DNA of 64,000 bases from Arion vulgaris (Eukaryota > Mollusca > Gastropoda > Stylommatophora > Arionidae), in NCBI GenBank assembly GCA_020796225.1, contig CM036765.1, positions 5,800,805 through 5,864,804 of the forward strand, in the 5' to 3' direction. Below, in pieces: positions 10,079-20,344 of this stretch. Each line of letters starts with the position of its first letter. Position 1 is the stretch's first letter. The position numbers and the translations under genes were made by a program. The notes under the pieces are model-generated. The model worked only from the letters and a program-made list of their open reading frames with translations. It was not told the DNA's origin and ran no database searches.

Positions 10079-10320
10079 TGGGTGTCTGTAGCTTAAGCGC
10101 TAGTGAGCTCGATCACAACGCAAGCGTACCTGGTTCCAACTCCACGGGGGGCAAGTTTGGAAGCAAATTAGTTTCCGTGGGATTTTTACGAAATGTAAGA
10201 ATAGACCTCACAGTTCAGAAAGCAATGGCAAACTACTGAATGTAAAAGTTGGGCGAAAAAATCAACAACTCGTTTACTGTGGTTGATGGCTACGCCCTGT
10301 AAAGGATATGTAACGTTTTT
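10079..10320 (+). mobile_element. SINE family B, full-length copy
   Basis: tRNA-like head GTAGCTTAAGCGCTAGTGAG with B box CTGGTTCCAACTCC, body with GCAAGTTTGGAAGC, GTGGGATTTTTACGAAA and CTACTGAATGTAAAAG, and the end block GGCTACGCCCTGTAAAGGA. Other copies are at 52228-52480 (plus) and 20103-20245, 33420-33615 and 33670-33905 (minus). It lies in the first large intron of the SHIPPO gene. Confidence 0.8.
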
Positions 10321-10378
10321 GATTTCTCTTGTATAAACTTCACTAGATTTTGGAACTCACACAGAGGCTCGTGTAGTT

Positions 10379-10770
10379 TTATGTCGAGTGTTGTTTCGTT
10401 AGGTCAGTGAGTTTGCAACAATATATCATATTCGGGACAGTCTTGAAGTATGTGCTCTGCAGTCTGATGTGCCTGTCCACATGTACACATGGCTGAATTG
10501 CCAATCTTTGAATGTTGTATACATGTGGCTGCGGAGTCGATTGTGTCGATTCTAAGGCGCATAATGACAACTTGTTCTAACTTGCTCATATTATAGTAAT
10601 CGTCTTGTGTTGGTATTTGTGGCTTTCTGATTGATTTAATTATCCTTTTCTATTGGTGGTAGGTATCTGGCACATCCGGTTGCTCTCCTGAAGCACCGCC
10701 ATTGACCAGTCGGTCTGCTGTTTCCTTTTCTGATATTTCATGCAATGTGTTTACGTAATCGGAATATGTG
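10379..10770 (-). mobile_element. LINE 3' end with zinc-knuckle-like tail
   Basis: The minus frame reads MSKLEQVVIMRLR and then CTCGQAHQTAEHILQDCPEYD, the CxC...H...C cluster found at the C-terminus of jockey/I-like LINE ORF2 downstream of RNase H. It is related to 53753-54470, 54845-55260 and 63045-63240. Only this last part is present. Confidence 0.8.
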
Positions 10771-10789
10771 GTGTTCATTTTTTAACATA

Positions 10790-11600
10790 TACTGCACTGA
10801 AAAAACACGCTTTGAAAAAAGCATTTCTTTACTTTTTCATTTGGCATTTGTTATGTACAAACTTGTGAGTTGTTAAGGCTCCCAAACATCTCACTGACAG
10901 CTAAGCAGTAGATGTCAACAGCATTTTCGTGCCTACTTTGTGTTACACAGCCAAACATGAACAATTAGCAAAGCACAATCGTAAAAAATAACTACATTTG
11001 AAATGCGGTGGCTACAAAACGTTACCAACAACACCAGAAAAGACAGTCACCGACTACAGCATAAGAAAATTGGCACATAACCTTGCATGAATTACATTGA
11101 GAAACAAATAATGAAGTGGTTAAGCCACTTAATAAGAATGCATCCAAACTTCACAGTATACAGAGTCTTCTACAACAGAAAATGAGGACAGAAAATGAGA
11201 AGACCACGAACAAGATGGTTATGTGGCATAGCAGAATCCAATCCTCCAATAAATGTATATCACCCAAGTCACAAGAACAGCGCAAGACAAAAAAACAAAA
11301 ACTTCACAATGCCACGACACTGGACATCAATCCGGTAACAGTGTGACGATAAAAGAAGACAGAAGAAGGTGTACACATTAAGCTGTAGTTATTTTTCTTT
11401 GTCTTGTACCTCGCAGTCAATCTTTCTAAGTCTACATCACTGGGATGTGGGGTTGGAGTGTGTGTTCTATGAGTCGTCAGCAGTGTGCTAATTTTCAATT
11501 TTCGCCCTTTATTTGAGAAACTAAATGAGACCAATTCATTGACTCAGTAATTATTTTTTTTAAACAAATATCAGAATACTAAGAACAAGCATGCATATTC
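10790..11600. other. Intronic stretch, mostly unassigned; weak LINE tail at about 11130-11370
   Basis: Around 11190-11260 a plus frame gives GRPRTRWLCGI-like residues (AGACCACGAACAAGATGG), the basic motif near the end of many LINEs. The rest has no motif, array or tRNA-like box that I can support. Confidence 0.35.
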
Positions 11601-12055
11601 TATGAGTTCTATATGGCAACGTATGGGTGTGATGCATGGACATGTAATAAGACAGTGGAAAAACAAATACGTGTTTTTGAATATAAGTGTTACAGAAGAG
11701 TCCTTTGTATATCATGAACAGAGAAGAGAACGAATAGATCTATCCAGAAAGAATTCAAATTTTAAAAAAAAATTGTGTAATACTACAAATAAGAATGAGG
11801 AAATTAAAGTATTTTGGACATATAAAGAGACACGGTTGGTTAAAGAAGATGAACATGGAGCATCCAGGCACAGAGGAGAAGAGGAAGACCACGAGAAGAT
11901 TGATTCAAAATGTGTCATTTATGGTTTGAGCATGACAGCTGCAGAGATGGGACATCTGGTCTATGGGGAGAGAAATTCCAAAGGACTGTTATTATGTCAA
12001 AGTTCTGCTGAGGACAGGCTATTTGATGATGACTCGTTATCTATAAATAGCTAAT
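11600..12055 (+). mobile_element. LINE 3' end (MTAAEMGHLVY family)
   Basis: An open frame of 150 codons reads RIDLSRKN, EIKVFWTYKETRLVKE, then SMTAAEMGHLVYGERN. The same order, with more stops, occurs at 58600-58910 (GHIKRHEG, MTAAAAGHLVYE). It corresponds to a GHIKRH...RRRGRPRRRW...MTAAA tail of a LINE. The long frame is a remnant, not a host gene. Confidence 0.75.
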
Positions 12056-12063
12056 ATGCTAAC

Positions 12064-12224
12064 CAGTGGCCGTTCGTGATCATTTTTCTTGGTGGGTCCA
12101 GACACCAATTTTGGAAAAATCATGGTTTTTGAGTATTTACTATTATTTGTCTATTCCGGAAGCTATTCCCCTTTCGGTTTTGGTGGGCCGGGCCCCACTT
12201 GCCCTTAATGACGAGCCGCCCCTG
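12064..12224. mobile_element. MITE, CAGTGGCGGCTCGT family, complete 161 bp copy
   Basis: Left end CAGTGGCCGTTCGT, right end ACGAGCCGCCCCTG, imperfect inverted repeats. The core has TTTTGGTGGGCCGGGCCCCA. A second full copy of 166 bp is at 52792-52957 and a right-end fragment at 1309-1361. No coding capacity. The superfamily and the target duplication are not clear from these copies. Confidence 0.7.
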
Positions 12225-12227
12225 ATT

Positions 12228-12400
12228 ATAACCATTACCAGTCACCGTCTGAGTATCGAAGGTTGGCTGAAGTATACCTCCATTCCTGTCTCTTTCTTAA
12301 ATGTTGCACTCTGCCAGACTGTAATTTGTCCATATATTTGTCTGATTTTTCTCTTGCTTGTCATCCTGAAACTTGCCCCCTCTTATAATATTTTCATATC
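12228..12400 (-). mobile_element. LINE 3' end that seeds the 55 bp array
   Basis: Reads antisense as the tail also present at 13735-13925 (ATCGAAGGTTGGCTG, CACTCTGCCAGACTGTAA, TTGTCC). The sequence then passes without a break into the 55 bp units. Confidence 0.7.
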
Positions 12401-13375
12401 TGTGTGTGATGTCTCTTTATCTGTCTGAAATATTTTCTTATAATGTTTTCATATCTGTGTGTGATGTCTCTTTATCTCTCTGAAATATTTCCTTATAATG
12501 TTTTCATATCTGTGTGTGATGTCTCTTTATCTGTCTGAAATATTTTCTTATAATGTTTTCATATCTGTGTGTGATGTCTCTTTATCTGTCTGAAATATTT
12601 TCTTATAATGTTTTCATATCTGTGTGTGATGTCTCTTTATCTGTCTGAAATATTTTCTTATAATGTTTTCATATCTGTGTGTGATGTCTCTTTATCTGTC
12701 TGAAATATTTTCTTATAATGTTTTCATATCTGTGTGTGATGTCTCTTTATCTGTCTGAAATATTTTCTTATATTGTTTTCATATCTGTGTGTGATGTCTC
12801 TTTATCTGTCTGAAATATTTTCTTATAATGTTTTCATATCTGTGTGTGATGTCTCTTTATCTGTCTGAAATATTTTCTTATATTGTTTTCATATCTGTGT
12901 GTGATGTCTCTTTATCTGTCTGAAATATTTTCTTATAATGTTTTCATATCTGTGTGTGATGTCTCTTTATCTGTCTGAAATATTTTCTTATAATGTTTTC
13001 ATATCTGTGTGTGATGTCTCTTTATCTGTCTGAAATATTTTCTTATATTGTTTTCATATCTGTGTGTGATGTCTCTTTATCTGTCTGAAATATTTTCTTA
13101 TAATGTTTTCATATCTGTGTGTGATGTCTCTTTATCTGTCTGAAATATTTTCTTATAATGTTTTCATATCTGTGTGTGATGTCTCTTTATCTCTCTGAAA
13201 TATTTTCTTATATTGTTTTCATATCTGTGTGTGATGTCTCTTTATCTGTCTGAAATATTTTCTTATATTGTTTTCATATCTGTGTGTGATGTCTCTTTAT
13301 CTGTCTGAAATATTTTCTTATAATGTTTTCATATCTGTGTGTGATGTCTCTTTATCTGTCTGAAATATTTTCATT
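12365..13375. repeat. Minisatellite, 55 bp unit, about 18 copies
   Basis: The unit includes TATAATGTTTTCATATCTGT, GTGTGATGTCTCTTTATC and TGTCTGAAATATTTTCT. Copies differ by a few substitutions (TATAAT/TATATT, CTGTCTG/CTCTCTG). It lines up with TATTTTATCATGGTGTCATGTCTTTTTATG of the intact LINE end at 13890-13930, so the unit is a LINE segment amplified in place. Confidence 0.96.
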
Positions 13376-13454
13376 TCTTCTATTTTTTTTTTGAAATCCT
13401 TCTTTCTTCGTAACTAAATTTCTAGACCTTTTTTATTTCCATATGCCCTTACCT

Positions 13455-13645
13455 GCCCAGCGTGTTCGTAGCACGTTGGGCGACGGTGATAAGCCCTATG
13501 TGAGTGCGTTAAATTCCGGGCTGGCAGAAAAGCCACAGGTTCTCCAGATTTAAGGCGTTCGTGGCACCGTACAGAAGGGTTACGATGTCCATGGCCCTGA
13601 GTCGAAGAACTGAAAGCTCAAGTGCTTCTCGATCTAAAAAAAATT
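13455..13645 (+). mobile_element. SINE family D copy
   Basis: Plus orientation: CCCAGCGTGTTCGTAGCACG, B-box-like region GTTAAATTCCGG, AAGCCACAGGTTCTCCAGAT, GGTTACGATGTCCATGG, and ends with CAAGTGCTTCTCGATC followed by poly(A). Confidence 0.85.
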
Positions 13646-13704
13646 ATTCCTCATGCAATATAAAATAGTAACGGCTAAGTAACGCGTTATGGTTGCAACG
13701 ATAA

Positions 13705-14130
13705 AGAATCATCATCATCAGTAGCCGTCTCCACATCGAAGGTTGGCTGCAATGAATCTCCAGCATCCTCTGTCTTTCACCTTGGCGTTGCACACTGCCA
13801 GACTGTAACCTGTCCATTTCTTAAAGTTTCCTCCCACTTATCTCTCGGTCTTCCTCTTGCTCTTCCCCCTCAACTTTCCCCTCTAGTAAATATTTTATCA
13901 TGGTGTCATGTCTTTTTATGTGCCCAAAATACTTTACTTGTCTGAATTTATTTCTCTTAATAATTGTTTCTTCATGCTTAGTTTTCCTAAAACTTGTTTA
14001 TTTGTCTGTTTTTCTGTCCATGAAACTCTGCCTATTCTTCTATATATCCACATCTCAAATGCATCAATTCTGTCTTCTAACTGCTTGTTCATTGTCCATG
14101 TTTCCGAGCCATACATTAATATAGGATATA
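13705..14130 (-). mobile_element. LINE 3' end (MYGSETWTMNKQLED family)
   Basis: The minus frame reads MYGSETWTMNKQLEDRIDAF, EMWIYRRIGRVSWTEKQTN and VLGKLSMKKQLL, then a GRPRDKWEETL-like basic tail and a GATGATGAT end (at 13706-13717 as ATC). This is the standard region after the reverse transcriptase palm in this LINE type. One frameshift is present. Confidence 0.88.
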
Positions 14131-14669
14131 TATGTATGGCTCGGAAATAAAGAATAGTTAGACGTAAAAGAAAAGCTCTTCACTAATAAACAACGATTCG
14201 AGCTCGATAACTTTTGTCCAATAAGGGATATCCAAAAATAGGAATAGAAATTTTGAACTTGTGTAAGCAAAAATATCTCGTTTTCTGAAGATAACGAGGG
14301 TTTTCTTGGCACAGTTGCCGTAATCATCCTTCGCAATATCTCTGCCATCTGAGCCACAACCACAACAGCAGTATCACTACCGCGCTTACATCAACAACTA
14401 ATCTATCCACGCATCTGACAGAATTATGTCTTACAAACTACAAGATTATCTGGCACTCATCATCATCATCATGTGTCGCATTCGGTGATCATAGTAATCA
14501 GATCCTCCCACAGCAATCTCACTTTCTGCACACAATTTATTAATTTAGATATTTGATGTTCTCTCATGGGGAGGGAGGGGGTGGGGAGGCTTTGTGGTCG
14601 AGTGGCATTCATAATTTTCAAAGAGTTATTTTTAGATGTCAAAAATTGTGAGTCCTGTAATGAGAACAA
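14131..14669. other. Unassigned intronic stretch, possible tRNA-headed repeat
   Basis: A minus-strand TGGCTCAGATGGCAGAG near 14340-14355 resembles a pol III A box, but I find no convincing B box. A short ATC run lies near 14460-14472. No protein motif. Confidence 0.35.
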
Positions 14670-15110
14670 ACTGAGTTCTAATGAAGTTGCAGAGCATACT
14701 GGATCGCAGAGTGTCTATTGTCTTTCCCCAGGTGCATGATGGAACTGGTTGTCCACTCTTGCCGTTAAGCGTAGGAGTGGGAACTTTAATTTGCGTTCCA
14801 TGGCAGATGAGTCGCCCTTCTTGTGGTACCATCCTTGTTTATTTAGTGTGGTCTTGATATTGTCTATCCATCATTTTCGTGGTCTTCCCTTGGCTCTAGT
14901 ACATGATCTTTTTTTATTGTAAGTTGTTATTGGTGGTTGGTTGTATTAATTTCTCATTAAATGTCCAAACCATCGCATGTGTTGACTTTCAATGTATTCG
15001 GTTCATGAAAGTATGCCCACTCTGCTTTTGATGTCCTCATTGCGTAGTCTATTTTTCCTGGTGACTCCACTGCCTTCCTCAACCATTTCAATTCACCGTT
15101 GTGAGTTTCT
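14670..15110 (-). mobile_element. LINE 3' end (GKDNRQ/LALERKLKLPP family)
   Basis: The minus frame reads QIKVPTPTLNGKSGQPVPS and then TWGKTIDTL, equal to the end of the LINE seen at 22830-22955 and 39075-39335. Upstream blocks (MRWFGHLMRN-like, antisense of ATGTCCAAACCATCGCATG at 14960) are also present. Confidence 0.65.
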
Positions 15111-15204
15111 GTAATGTGTTGCTGTCAGAGACAAAGTTTGGCACTGGTAACAAAGTGTTGGTAGGAAAATACTTTTTATCATCTGTCTGGATCCGGGACA
15201 TAAC

Positions 15205-15390
15205 ACGTAATGAGTTTCTTCTTCTTCTTCTTTGCGTTCGTTCTTTACGATCAATTTTAATCCCTCTTTGTGATATGTTTGATCTTTGCCAAGAACGTGT
15301 ATACTATGCACATTGGTTTGGTAGGCCCCTAAACGCATAGATTTCTACAAGTTTAGAACATGTGCATCCGATTTCAGCCAAGTAATGAGT
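15205..15390 (-). mobile_element. SINE family I copy
   Basis: Antisense of 62875-63050: TTCTTCTTCTTCTTTGCGTT (inverted GAA tail), ATGTTTGATCTTTGCCAAGA, GGCCCCTAAACGCATAG, GCATCCGATTTCAGCC. It shares the tail type and part of the 3' block (CACAAAGAG...GAAGAAGAAG) with family E. Confidence 0.7.
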
Positions 15391-15411
15391 TTTAACTTCC
15401 GGTATACGCAC

Positions 15412-15570
15412 ACTAGATCCTTGATAGCATATGCACTAGATCTTGATAGCATAATGCACTAGATCCTTGATAGCATAATGCACTAGATCCTTGATAGCAT
15501 AATGCACTAGATCATGATAGCATAATGCACTAGATCTTGATAGCATAATGCCTAGATCTTGATAGCATAA
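15412..15570. repeat. Minisatellite, about 24 bp unit (CTAGATCCTTGATAGCATAATGCA), about 7 copies
   Basis: Units vary between ATCCTTGATAG, ATCTTGATAG and ATCATGATAG. The last unit leads directly into GATAGCATAATGAATAGCGC, the head of a tRNA-like repeat (15556 onward), so the unit contains that element's 5' end. Confidence 0.92.
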
Positions 15571-15660
15571 TGAATAGCGCATTTGCTTCGTAGCAACGGC
15601 CTGGGGTTAAATTCCACCTCTGAATCAAAAACAAATGAATTAATTAAACCAGTTTTATTG
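15556..15660 (+). mobile_element. tRNA-headed SINE (family K), head region
   Basis: A-box-like TAGCATAATGAATAGCGC and B-box-like GGGGTTAAATTCC at pol III spacing. The body after 15620 is unrelated to families A to J. One copy only, so the call is tentative. The stretch 15660-16080 has no other recognised feature. Confidence 0.45.
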
Positions 15661-16083
15661 TTTTTTGGTGATGGGCGTGTGAAATATGTTCTGCCAGAAA
15701 TGATTTGCATGTGGCTTATCGTTTTGTAAGAGTTAAAGAGGTAACTGAAAACACTCAATTGTGAATCAGAACTGGTTTTTAATCTTACATACACGTTTTA
15801 AGTTCTAGTAAAAGTGAATAACATGTTCAAATTTGACTTGTAGATTATCAAACTAAAGTATACTAACACTAATTCGTTGCCAAGTGGTGAATCTGCTAAT
15901 AGGCTGCTTCAATGCAACATGGTTAAACAATAAAGAGTAAAAGATGGAATGAAAAGAGCTTTCAAAGTCATTTGTATTGAAAACGAATGTGTGAGATCAA
16001 ATAGAGAATAAACTGCAGCCTTGCTGTATACTCCAATATAAGGTAATAAGGCGATGCGCGGACATCGACAAATCTGAGGTGGT

Positions 16084-16446
16084 CCAGAGCCAACTATAAA
16101 CTTAACGGCCTTCGGACTCAGGTAAAAATTATGGGAAATCAGACCCCAACTACACCACGTGACCTCGCATTTCAGTATTAGTGTATATAGACGAATTCAT
16201 TTTAAAATCAACACAAAATGCTAACTCGAAGTTACATTACGCAGCACATTTAAGTTTAACAATAAGGAATATCAATATTATGAATATTTGTTACCAATAA
16301 ATAACCATAGACTCACAGAATTGAGTAAAATTTCAAAAAGCTTGCAGTGTTCTATCAAACATCTATATTTTCCGGCCCCATTCCTGATCTAGGTCAGGGA
16401 ACCCCCTAGCCAGTTGTCTGGCCTAGTTATCTAGAGTTGGCTGTGG
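16084..16446 (+). mobile_element. MITE (DR1 family), about 363 bp, terminal inverted repeats CCASAGCCAACT
   Basis: Begins CCAGAGCCAACTATAAACTT and ends AGTTGGCTGTGG, an 11 of 12 inverted match. Internal blocks GGCCTTCGGACTCAGG, CACGTGACCTCGCATTTCAG, GACGAATTCATTTTAAAATC and GTGTTCTATCAAACATC recur at 63405-63757 (plus) and 25045-25388 (minus, one end lost). No coding capacity. I do not recognise the superfamily. Confidence 0.75.
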
Positions 16447-16604
16447 GTGTTCAGACCAGATGTGGAGACAACTGTGGGTAGGATGCGACAATATTAAATA
16501 AATTGGTGTTTAAGGACAAAGACACGCGTGTGTATAGTATCACATAAGTAAGCAAGAATTTAATTAAATATAAAACTAACGGCAATCCCACGTTTCGATC
16601 ATGG

Positions 16605-16865
16605 AACTCGCCCGTGTACGCTGGGGCTCGCAAGGAGCAAAGAATAGTAATACTGCGACCTACAAGGCATATCGTAAGAGGCAACTTAGGTAGGAGCCTA
16701 GGGAACCAACTAAATAAAAAGCGTCGCAGAAATCGATTGTGCTGGCCTACTTGTAGATGCATAACTGGCACAGCGTACACTCGCTCTTATGCTCGGATCA
16801 CATACAAATCACAAAGAGTGTTAAGTGATCAATATGGAGCGTTCAAAGAAGAAGAAGATATAGAT
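16605..16865 (+). mobile_element. SINE family E, near-complete copy
   Basis: Starts CGCCCGTGTACGCTGGGGCT; then CAAGGAGCAAAGAATAGTA, GGCATATCGTAAGAGGCAAC, GTAGATGCATAACTGGCAC, ACATACAAATCACAAAGAG, and an AAG tail (16845-16857). It is the most frequent short dispersed repeat in the window, with about twelve copies in both orientations. The GAA/AAG tail suggests mobilisation by one of the LINEs that also end in GAA repeats. Confidence 0.8.
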
Positions 16866-17412
16866 CTTTATCAAGGAGACATATAGACAGAGTCAACACT
16901 AAATAAACTAGAACATAGATCTTTATCAAGGAGACGTATAGACAGAATCAACACTAAATAAACTAAGAACATAGATCTTTATCAAGGAGACTATAGACAA
17001 ACAACATTAAATAAACTAGAACATGGATCTTTATCAAGGAGGCATATAGACAGAATCAACACTAAATAAACTAGAACATAGATCTTTATCAAGGAGACAT
17101 ATAGAACTAGACCAGACTTAAATAAACTAGAACATGGATCTTTACCAAGGAGACATATAGACATAATCAACACTAAATAAACTAGAACATAGATCTTTAT
17201 CAAGGAGACATATAGACAGAATCAACACTAAATAAACTAGAACAATCTTTATCAAGGAGACATATAGACAGAATCAACACTAAATAAACTAGAAGATAGA
17301 TCTTTATCAAGGAGACATATAGACAGAAGCAACATTAAATAAACTAGAACATGGATCTTCATCAAGGAGACATATAGATAAGTCAACACTAAATAAACTA
17401 GAACTTAGATCT
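16850..17412. repeat. Minisatellite, about 55 bp unit, about 10 copies
   Basis: The unit holds TAGATCTTTATCAAGGAGAC, ATATAGACAGAATCAACACT and AAATAAACTAGAACA. It starts inside the AAG tail of the family E SINE (GAAGAAGATATAGATC). Units have many 1 to 6 bp deletions. Confidence 0.95.
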
Positions 17413-17690
17413 AAGCTAAGAAAGGTGACTGGAGATTTGATACAGCGAATCATATCACCTAGGACATGATAGCTGCTCCATGACCAACGTAAGCATACTG
17501 AAAGCGGAAATGGATAGGGTCACAGAGGAGAATGCCTTTGGTAAGATAGTATAATGAATGTCACGTGAGATGCAATGTAGGCAAGATGGCAACTGAGGAA
17601 GAGACGTTCGTCAATAACGAAGTAGATAAGACATTACACTAGTTATCAAGTGCCATGAACATTTGGAGACCGAGGTCAGGTTTTTCGGTG
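17413..17690. other. Unassigned intronic stretch
   Basis: No array, SINE or coding motif found. It sits between the 55 bp array and a family E SINE. Confidence 0.4.
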
Positions 17691-17694
17691 CCAT

Positions 17695-17970
17695 GTTGAT
17701 TAACTTGGGATTTTCTTCTTCAAACATCCCCTCCTTCCTCCCCAATCGACCACTTGTTAACCACTCTTTGTGATTTGTATGTGATTTGTACGAGCGATTG
17801 TACGTTATGTCAGTTATGCGCCTACAAATAGGACAGCACATCCGATTTATGTGATGTTTTTATTTACTAGAGTAGCTTCCTAGCCCCTACCTCATTCGCT
17901 TCTTACGACATGCCAATAGGTCGAATTATTACTATTTTTGCTTCCTTGTGGGCTCCGGCAACACACGGGG
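17695..17970 (-). mobile_element. SINE family E copy
   Basis: Inverted relative to 16605-16865: TTCTTCTTCAAACATCCCC, CGACCACTTGTTAACCACTC, TATGCGCCTACAAATAGGAC, GCTTCTTACGACATGCCAAT and the GCAACACACGGGGGG head. Confidence 0.8.
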
Positions 17971-18645
17971 GGCGGCTGCTTGGGGATTTAAATTACAAGT
18001 ATCTCTGAAGTCAGAGAAAGAATTACCTGAAGGGCGAGCGACACTGGTGATATGACAAGCAATCCATCATGCAAAAATCATTCAGAGTTACCATGACCAC
18101 ACTGAATTCGCAACGGGGAACGAAAAAAGGACGAAGATTAACAAATATGTACACTTTCAGCAACAAGAGAATCTCTTGCTATTACGTACTAGCAATATTT
18201 ACACACTAATTAGCGTGTTTATTCGATAGACTATCCCATCATGCATCGCACAAGTAAACAAAACTTCATTCTGTAGGATATCCTGGCTGTTAGATCGCTT
18301 CCCTGCTCATCCGGCCGTTAACATTACCGATAGACATACCGAAATATCGCTTAGCTAAGCCATCATCTGTTTTTATAGCTCCCCAACTGCTTCTATCAGT
18401 TCCGCGCAATTTTACGTGCAAGTTTATTTTTGCTTTTCTTAATATCTACCCATTTGTCTGCATCAAAAAAGTGATGACACAGGGGACGAAGACGCTAACG
18501 ATCCTTCTAAAATAATAAAGATAACGAGAAACAGGACATACGGTGATATAGACATAGTGGAAACAATAGACAACATCATACGTAATAATTATACATTCCA
18601 AAATAAATGTTTACGAATACTCCTTCGTAAAAATAAATATAGTGA
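17971..18645. other. Unassigned intronic stretch
   Basis: AT-rich. TCTGAAGTCAGAGAAAG near 18006 resembles 6985. A plus frame at 18557-18650 is open but shows no family motif. Confidence 0.4.
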
Positions 18646-18647
18646 AG

Positions 18648-18775
18648 CGTCTCGGCAAATGGATAAGAGCGTGGCTCCCATGCTAGATACCCGGGTTCAA
18701 TCCACGGTAAGACCAAGGAATGTTTTCTTTTGGCGGCATAAAGAAAAATCCGAACCTAACACTTGAGATAAATAA
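18648..18775 (+). mobile_element. SINE family G copy
   Basis: tRNA-like head ending in the B box CCCGGGTTCAATCCACGGTA, then AAGACCAAGGAATGTTTTC, GGCATAAAGAAAAATCCGAA. Other copies: 19905-20110, 39600-39850 (plus), 49790-49935 and 54500-54690 (minus). Confidence 0.7.
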
Positions 18776-19490
18776 ATAAATACAATATGAAATGCTGTAT
18801 GCGAAAATTATTTCACAGAACACGAGGAGTGAGCGAGGTATTGTATTTTAATAGCACAATGAAACAGCTAATTGCATAGAGTAAGATATTTAACGAGGGA
18901 TGCCGAGAGAAAATTCTAGATAAAAGCATAGAATATAGATGAACTCGTGAAGCAGATTTTTCTAATTTTGTCCAATATGCAAAAATATGAGCGTCTGACC
19001 GAGTGGATTAGAACACGGGATATGACGGTATTAAACTACATAGAAAGAAGTGCAAAAAATTCCCAATTAATTCCCACGAGATCACTATTATGCAGTTGCG
19101 GAGAGTTTATGCAACAATATTAATGCTACATAAAATGAAAGGAGAAAGGACAATTTCTAGGAGTCTGTACAGAGCATAGCAATCTGTAATGGCCGTCGAT
19201 TCCCATTTCTAAACTTACATATGCAGGAGGTAGGCGGGTAAGTTTCTGTCATTGCTTATGAAACGTGTAAAATTTATCCACAAAACTCTTTAATTTGATT
19301 GCAATTAATGCCACTTCATATTTTTAAACTAAAAAAAAGTACGAGATAGGCGGGTTATTTTGTTTCCTCATTTGTGGAACGTCAGTTGCGTGAATTTTAC
19401 CTATATCTCTTTTGTTCGGTTCGAAAAGCGAATAATTCAAGCGTTGCACTATTCTGTCCTTCGATACATTAATAATAGTAATAATTCCTC
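18776..19490. other. Unassigned intronic stretch with a tRNA-like box
   Basis: GAGCGTCTGACCGAGTGGAT near 18988 has an A-box look, and CACTTCATATTTTTAAAC near 19312 matches GCCACTTCATATTTCTAAA near 33102, the 3' side of a family J-like repeat. The copies are too decayed to outline. Confidence 0.4.
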
Positions 19491-19491
19491 T

Positions 19492-19830
19492 AGTACCGTT
19501 ATACGTTACATAGGGCCTGCAAGTAATTTCTCCATATCGCTCTATCCTGGACAACTCGCTCAATCTCCTCCATGGAACTGAGACCGATATTTCCTGCCTC
19601 TCTCACCAAAGTTCGTTTCAGGGTCTCCTTAGGTCGACCTCTCTTTCTTGAACCCTTTGCATCCCACTTCAATACCTGCTTTGATATTCGTTGATCATTT
19701 CTCCTCAAGGTGTGACCAACATATCTCCATCTTCGATACATTAAATGAATGGAAATCGTAACATGACGTCGCCAGCAACCCCAGTAAACGAGTCGTCGAT
19801 TTACCAGGCCCCATTTATACATTTAGTAGT
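19492..19830 (-). mobile_element. LINE 3' end (RRWRYVGHTLRRNDQR family)
   Basis: The minus frame reads RRWRYVGHTLRRNDQRISKQ, LKWDAKGSRKRGRPKETLKR, TLVREAGNIGLSSMEEIERV and IWRNYLQALCNV, then stop. This is the intact C-terminus of a LINE ORF2. Copies: 6315-6440 (minus) and 45715-46170 (plus). Confidence 0.88.
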
Positions 19831-19904
19831 TTGACGTTGCTTTCTTAAAGGTGGTGTCTTTTTTTACCGTTCATTAAAATGAAGACGACGGGAGGAGAGG
19901 AGGC

Positions 19905-20110
19905 GATTGCCGAATTATTTAGAGCGCGGCTCCAATGCGGGAGACCCGTGTTCAATTCACAGTAAAGACAAAGATTTTTTTCTGTTGTGGCCATGAAAGA
20001 AAAATCCTAATCTGAACAGCTTCGTGACAACTGCACTAGAAATGAAACCATTAAATACCTCAGGCTCACGTCCCACCTGTCCTACACTGCCCTAAAAAGC
20101 TGTACTACAG
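19905..20110 (+). mobile_element. SINE family G copy, longest
   Basis: Head with B box GACCCGTGTTCAATTCACAG, body with TTCTGTTGTGGCCATGAAAG, CTTCGTGACAACTGCACTAG, and the end CCCTAAAAAGCTGTACTACA. Confidence 0.75.
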
Positions 20111-20245
20111 GATGTAACGACAGTTGTTTTTTTACAATCGGGACAAATTTGCTTCCAAACTGCCCGCCGAAGGGTTTGAACGAAGTACACTTGGACTATG
20201 ATCGAGCTAACTACCGTTTAAGCCACAGACGCCCACCTATGTATA
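20103..20245 (-). mobile_element. SINE family B fragment
   Basis: Inverted B head: ATTTGCTTCCAAACTGCC, GAAGGGTTTGAACGAAGTAC, ATCGAGCTAACTACCGTTTA, CCACAGACGCCCAC. It is joined to the end of the family G SINE. Confidence 0.7.
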
Positions 20246-20344
20246 TTATTGGATATTAATATCCAGGTGATGATAAGTGGACATCCTGATTCAATCTCAT
20301 TCTATAGTCATGCAGGGATATTGATATAAACTGTTTTCTCATCT

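Noticed and set aside
11602..12054. 150-codon host gene
   Set aside because: The same motif order with stops occurs at 58600-58910, so it is a LINE tail.
14064..14363. Minus-strand exon reading MVVAQMAEILRRMITATVPR
   Set aside because: No family recognised and the start resembles a pol III A box (TGGCTCAGATGGCAGAG), so a SINE is at least as likely; not called as coding.
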